Below the pieces are notes generated by a model. The model did no database searches. It was not told the DNA's origin and saw only the letters and a list, made by a program, of their open reading frames with translations. 64,000 bases of DNA from Devosia beringensis (lineage in GTDB: Bacteria; Pseudomonadota; Alphaproteobacteria; Rhizobiales; Devosiaceae), in contig NZ_CP045422.1 of the NCBI RefSeq assembly GCF_014926585.1, forward strand, positions 3,440,001-3,504,000. The letters are read 5' to 3'. The position numbers and the translations under genes were made by a program. Position 1 is the first letter of the stretch; the number at the start of each line of letters is the position of its first letter. Positions 61,650 to 64,000 of the stretch are shown here, piece after piece.

Positions 61650-62180
61650 ATGGCCATGCGCTGGTATATCGTTCAAGCTTACTCGAACTTCGAGCGCAAG
61701 GTGGCGGAAGACATCCGCCAGAAGGTTGCGCAGAAAAAGCTAGAGCACCTGTTTGAAGACGTGATCGTGCCGACCGAAAAGGTCGTTGAGATCCGCCGTG
61801 GCCGCAAGGTCGACGCCGAACGCAAGTTCTTCCCGGGCTATGTGCTGGTGAAGATGGACATGACCGATGAGGCCTTCCATCTGATCAAGAACACGCCAAA
61901 GGTTACCGGTTTCCTCGGTTCGGACAACAAGCCGATGCCGATCTCGGAGAAGGAAGCCCAGGGCATTCTGCAGCAGGTGCAGGAAGGCGTGGAGCATCCC
62001 AAGCCCTCCATCTCGTTCGAAGTGGGCGAGAATGTGCGCGTGTCGGACGGTCCCTTCGCCAGCTTCAATGGCGTGGTGGAAGAAGTCGACGAAGAGCGCG
62101 CCCGCCTCAAGGTGGAAGTGTCGATCTTCGGCCGCCCCACCCCGGTGGAGCTGGAATACAGTCAGGTCGAGAAAGTCTGA
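61650..62180 (+). CDS. nusG: transcription termination/antitermination protein NusG
   Basis: A 176-residue NusG. The NGN domain begins RWYIVQAYSNFERKVAEDIR and includes KFFPGYVLVKMDMTD and PKVTGFLGSDNKPMPIS; the KOW motif is VSDGPFASFNGVVEEVDEER. It links RNA polymerase with Rho and the ribosome. Full length and no oddities. 41 bases after secE. Confidence 0.98.
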   Translation: MAMRWYIVQAYSNFERKVAEDIRQKVAQKKLEHLFEDVIVPTEKVVEIRRGRKVDAERKFFPGYVLVKMDMTDEAFHLIKNTPKVTGFLGSDNKPMPISEKEAQGILQQVQEGVEHPKPSISFEVGENVRVSDGPFASFNGVVEEVDEERARLKVEVSIFGRPTPVELEYSQVEKV

Positions 62181-62393
62181 CCCGTCGTTGCGCGAGCACG
62201 ACAACGAAATCAAGTCGCGTAAGCGACACGAATTTCTGGCGCGAGCCAGAATATGCCCGGCTCAGGCCGGGTGCAGAAACTGTGGCAGAGGATGGTGCAC
62301 TGCCAGCACCAGTTCCACCTCAGACCACGGTGTCTAGCCGGCTTTAACTAGTTGGCGCCTAGGCCGCTTTTGGCCGTTGAATAGGAGACGGAA

Positions 62394-62822
62394 TTGGCAA
62401 AGAAAATCGTTGGCTACGTCAAGCTTCAGGTGCCTGCGGGTTCCGCAACACCATCCCCGCCAATCGGCCCAGCACTGGGTCAGCGCGGTCTGAACATCAT
62501 GGAATTCTGCAAGGCATTCAATGCCGCCACGCAGGAACTGGAAAAGGGTTCGCCCATTCCCGTCGTGATCACCGCCTATGCCGACAAGAGCTTCACTTTC
62601 GAGATGAAGTCTCCGCCGGTCAGCTTCTTCATCAAGAAGGCCGTCAACCTGAAGTCGGGCAGCAAGCTGCCAGGCAAGGAATCGGCCGGCACCATCACGC
62701 TGGCACAGCTGCGTGACATCGCCGAAAAGAAGATGAAGGATCTCAACGCCGACAATATCGATGCCGCGGTATCGATGATTGCAGGCTCTGCCCGTTCCAT
62801 GGGCATTCAGGTCGAGGGCTGA
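62394..62822 (+). CDS. rplK: 50S ribosomal protein L11
   Basis: A 142-residue L11 with the N-terminal [20 protein letters not shown] block and C-terminal rRNA-binding region ([20 protein letters not shown]). The start is TTG at 62394 with AGGAG seven bases upstream; no ATG lies nearby, so a weak start codon is used in a ribosomal protein gene. The 213-base gap after nusG should hold its own promoter and leader. Followed by rplA after three bases. Confidence 0.97.
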   Translation: MAKKIVGYVKLQVPAGSATPSPPIGPALGQRGLNIMEFCKAFNAATQELEKGSPIPVVITAYADKSFTFEMKSPPVSFFIKKAVNLKSGSKLPGKESAGTITLAQLRDIAEKKMKDLNADNIDAAVSMIAGSARSMGIQVEG

Positions 62823-62825
62823 TAA

Positions 62826-63512
62826 ATGGCTGGTAAGAATCTCACCAAGTCCCGCGAGGGCATTGATCGCAACAAGCTGTACAAGCTTGATGAAGCCGTC
62901 AAAATGGTCAAGTCGCGTGCGACCGCCAAGTTCGACGAGACGATCGAAGTCGCCATCAATCTGGGCGTTGATCCCCGCCACGCCGACCAGATGGTCCGCG
63001 GCGTTGTGACCCTGCCCAACGGCACCGGCAAGACGGTCCGCGTGGCCGTGTTCGCCAAGGATGCCAAGGCTGACGAAGCCCGCAAGGCTGGCGCCGACAT
63101 CGTTGGCGCCGAAGACCTGATGGAAGCCATCATGGGCGGCAAGATCGATTTCGATCGCTGCATTGCCACCCCTGACATGATGCCGCTGGTCGGTCGTCTG
63201 GGCAAGATCCTGGGCCCACGCAACCTGATGCCAAACCCCAAGGTCGGCACGGTTACTCCCGATGTCGCCGGCGCCGTCAAGGCTGCCAAGGGCGGCGCTG
63301 TCGAGTTCCGCGTCGAAAAGGCCGGTATCCTGCATGCTGGCATTGGCAAGGTGTCGTTCTCGGACGAAGCCCTGCTGCAGAACATCAAGGCGTTCACCGA
63401 CGCCGTGCTGAAGTCCAAGCCGGCTGGTGCCAAGGGCACCTATGTCAAGCGCGTTGCCGTGTCCTCGACCATGGGCCCGGGCGTGCATGTCGAAGTCGCT
63501 TCGGCGCTTTAA
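62826..63512 (+). CDS. rplA: 50S ribosomal protein L1
   Basis: A 228-residue L1, normal length, starting three bases after rplK. Conserved parts are [20 protein letters not shown], the signature [18 protein letters not shown], and [14 protein letters not shown]. It binds 23S rRNA and commonly represses the rplKA message. Ended by an intrinsic terminator at 63523-63549. Confidence 0.98.
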   Translation: MAGKNLTKSREGIDRNKLYKLDEAVKMVKSRATAKFDETIEVAINLGVDPRHADQMVRGVVTLPNGTGKTVRVAVFAKDAKADEARKAGADIVGAEDLMEAIMGGKIDFDRCIATPDMMPLVGRLGKILGPRNLMPNPKVGTVTPDVAGAVKAAKGGAVEFRVEKAGILHAGIGKVSFSDEALLQNIKAFTDAVLKSKPAGAKGTYVKRVAVSSTMGPGVHVEVASAL

Positions 63513-63522
63513 TTTCCCAATT

Positions 63523-63549
63523 CCGGGCGGTTTCGACCGCCCGGTTTTT
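63523..63549 (+). terminator. intrinsic terminator after rplA
   Basis: Nine-base arms CCGGGCGGT / ACCGCCCGG with a TTCG tetraloop followed by TTTTT. It separates rplKA from rplJ. Confidence 0.93.
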
Positions 63550-63823
63550 GTCGCTCCTCGGAGCGGCAACAAGTCCTGTCCGAGACTGCCGGTGCCAACC
63601 GATCTGGGTTGGCTTAATGTCGCAAGATGCCAGCATAGATGGGGTGACAACCGAAATTCCTGTCCGCAAGGGCAGGGTGGCGGTTCGAACCAGGCCAGTT
63701 GCCCTTTGGGCAGCACGGTTGACAGGCGTTTAACCGTTGCTCCTCTCCTCCCTCGGGAGATCGGAGGGCAGCAATTGGCAATGGCCCGGCTGACTTTTGC
63801 CGGGCTCAATGTGGAGACTAGCA
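63550..63823 (+). promoter_or_regulatory. rplJ promoter and structured leader (L10-leader-like)
   Basis: The rest of the 311-base gap before rplJ contains several inverted repeats, including GCCCGGC/GCCGGGC near 63783-63805 close to the rplJ ribosome site. Position and structure fit an L10/L12 autoregulatory leader. No ORF here looks real. Confidence 0.5.
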
Positions 63824-64000
63824 GTGGAAAGAGCGGAAAAGCGTGAGCTTGTCGCATCGCTTCAGGCAGCCCTATCGGGCGCTGGATCGATCGTCCTTGC
63901 GCAGAACACCGGTCTGACCGTCGCCAACCTTGAATCGCTTCGTCGCGACATCAAGGGTGCAGGCGGCCAAGTCAAGATCGCGAAGAACCGTCTTGCCAAG
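63824..64000 (+). CDS. rplJ: 50S ribosomal protein L10, 5' part only
   Basis: Starts at GTG 63824 with GGAG nine bases upstream and reads VERAEKRELVASLQAALSGA for 59 codons to the right edge, through NLESLRRDIKGAGGQVKIAK and NRLAK, the normal L10 N-terminus. L10 carries L7/L12 on the ribosome stalk and binds its own leader. The remainder lies outside the window. Confidence 0.95.
   Translation, partial: MERAEKRELVASLQAALSGAGSIVLAQNTGLTVANLESLRRDIKGAGGQVKIAKNRLAK

Noticed and set aside
62334..63857. 507-codon minus-strand open frame
   Set aside because: Runs across rplK and rplA, which are certain genes on the opposite strand.
1..64000. CRISPR array, prophage, conjugative or defence cluster
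   Set aside because: No regularly spaced repeats, integrase, phage structural genes, restriction or toxin-antitoxin genes were seen; the only mobile elements are the two nested insertion sequences.

Overview
The window looks like a chromosomal segment of a high-GC alphaproteobacterium of the order Hyphomicrobiales, most like Devosia or Pelagibacterium. The basis is the succinoglycan-type exo genes, a giant cyclic beta-1,2-glucan synthase, several tripartite tricarboxylate transporter (TTT) parts, and the conserved order tRNA-Trp, secE, nusG, rplK, rplA, rplJ. The genus is an inference; no 16S rRNA gene is present.

Layout. 1-6828 (minus strand): a universal stress protein translationally coupled to a cyclic glucan synthase that runs off the left edge. 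7228-10077: an IS1182-family element whose frameshifted transposase is interrupted by an intact IS3-family element (8703-9979, 12-bp inverted repeats, 4-bp target duplication). 10474-11758: tRNA-Tyr, a sugar epimerase and tRNA-Gly. 12062-28341: an exopolysaccharide locus with exoL/A/M/P-like genes, galU (exoN), exoY, further glycosyltransferases, polymerase, flippase, and a reverse-strand exoF-exoK-exoV set. It builds, exports and trims a succinoglycan-like, probably pyruvylated polymer.

29939-46612: a catabolic island with two TTT uptake systems around MmgE/PrpD, a quinone-oxidoreductase-like enzyme, an IclR regulator, a DUF6282 hydrolase-like protein, a cupin, a BKACE-type beta-keto acid cleavage enzyme, an HpcH/HpaI aldolase, an SDR, an aldehyde dehydrogenase and an NTF2-like protein. 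Five copies of a palindrome, C(G/A)TTTC-N7-GAAA(C/T)(G/A), lie upstream of the key transcription units, including the IclR gene itself. I read these as one regulon for import and breakdown of an unidentified organic acid. This is the best candidate for an undescribed system here.

46684-54532: a LacI regulator divergent from a cytoplasmic GH78 alpha-L-rhamnosidase and a complete ABC sugar importer, with an ATAACGTTAT operator candidate between them. 54797-60702: a 1309-residue MASE1/CHASE/PAS hybrid histidine kinase facing a stand-alone receiver, a 50-residue membrane peptide, HupE and a MAPEG protein. 60759-64000: housekeeping translation and secretion genes, with a terminator and a 311-base leader before rplJ.

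TTG and GTG starts are common and were chosen from Shine-Dalgarno spacing. No CRISPR array, prophage or plasmid origin was seen.
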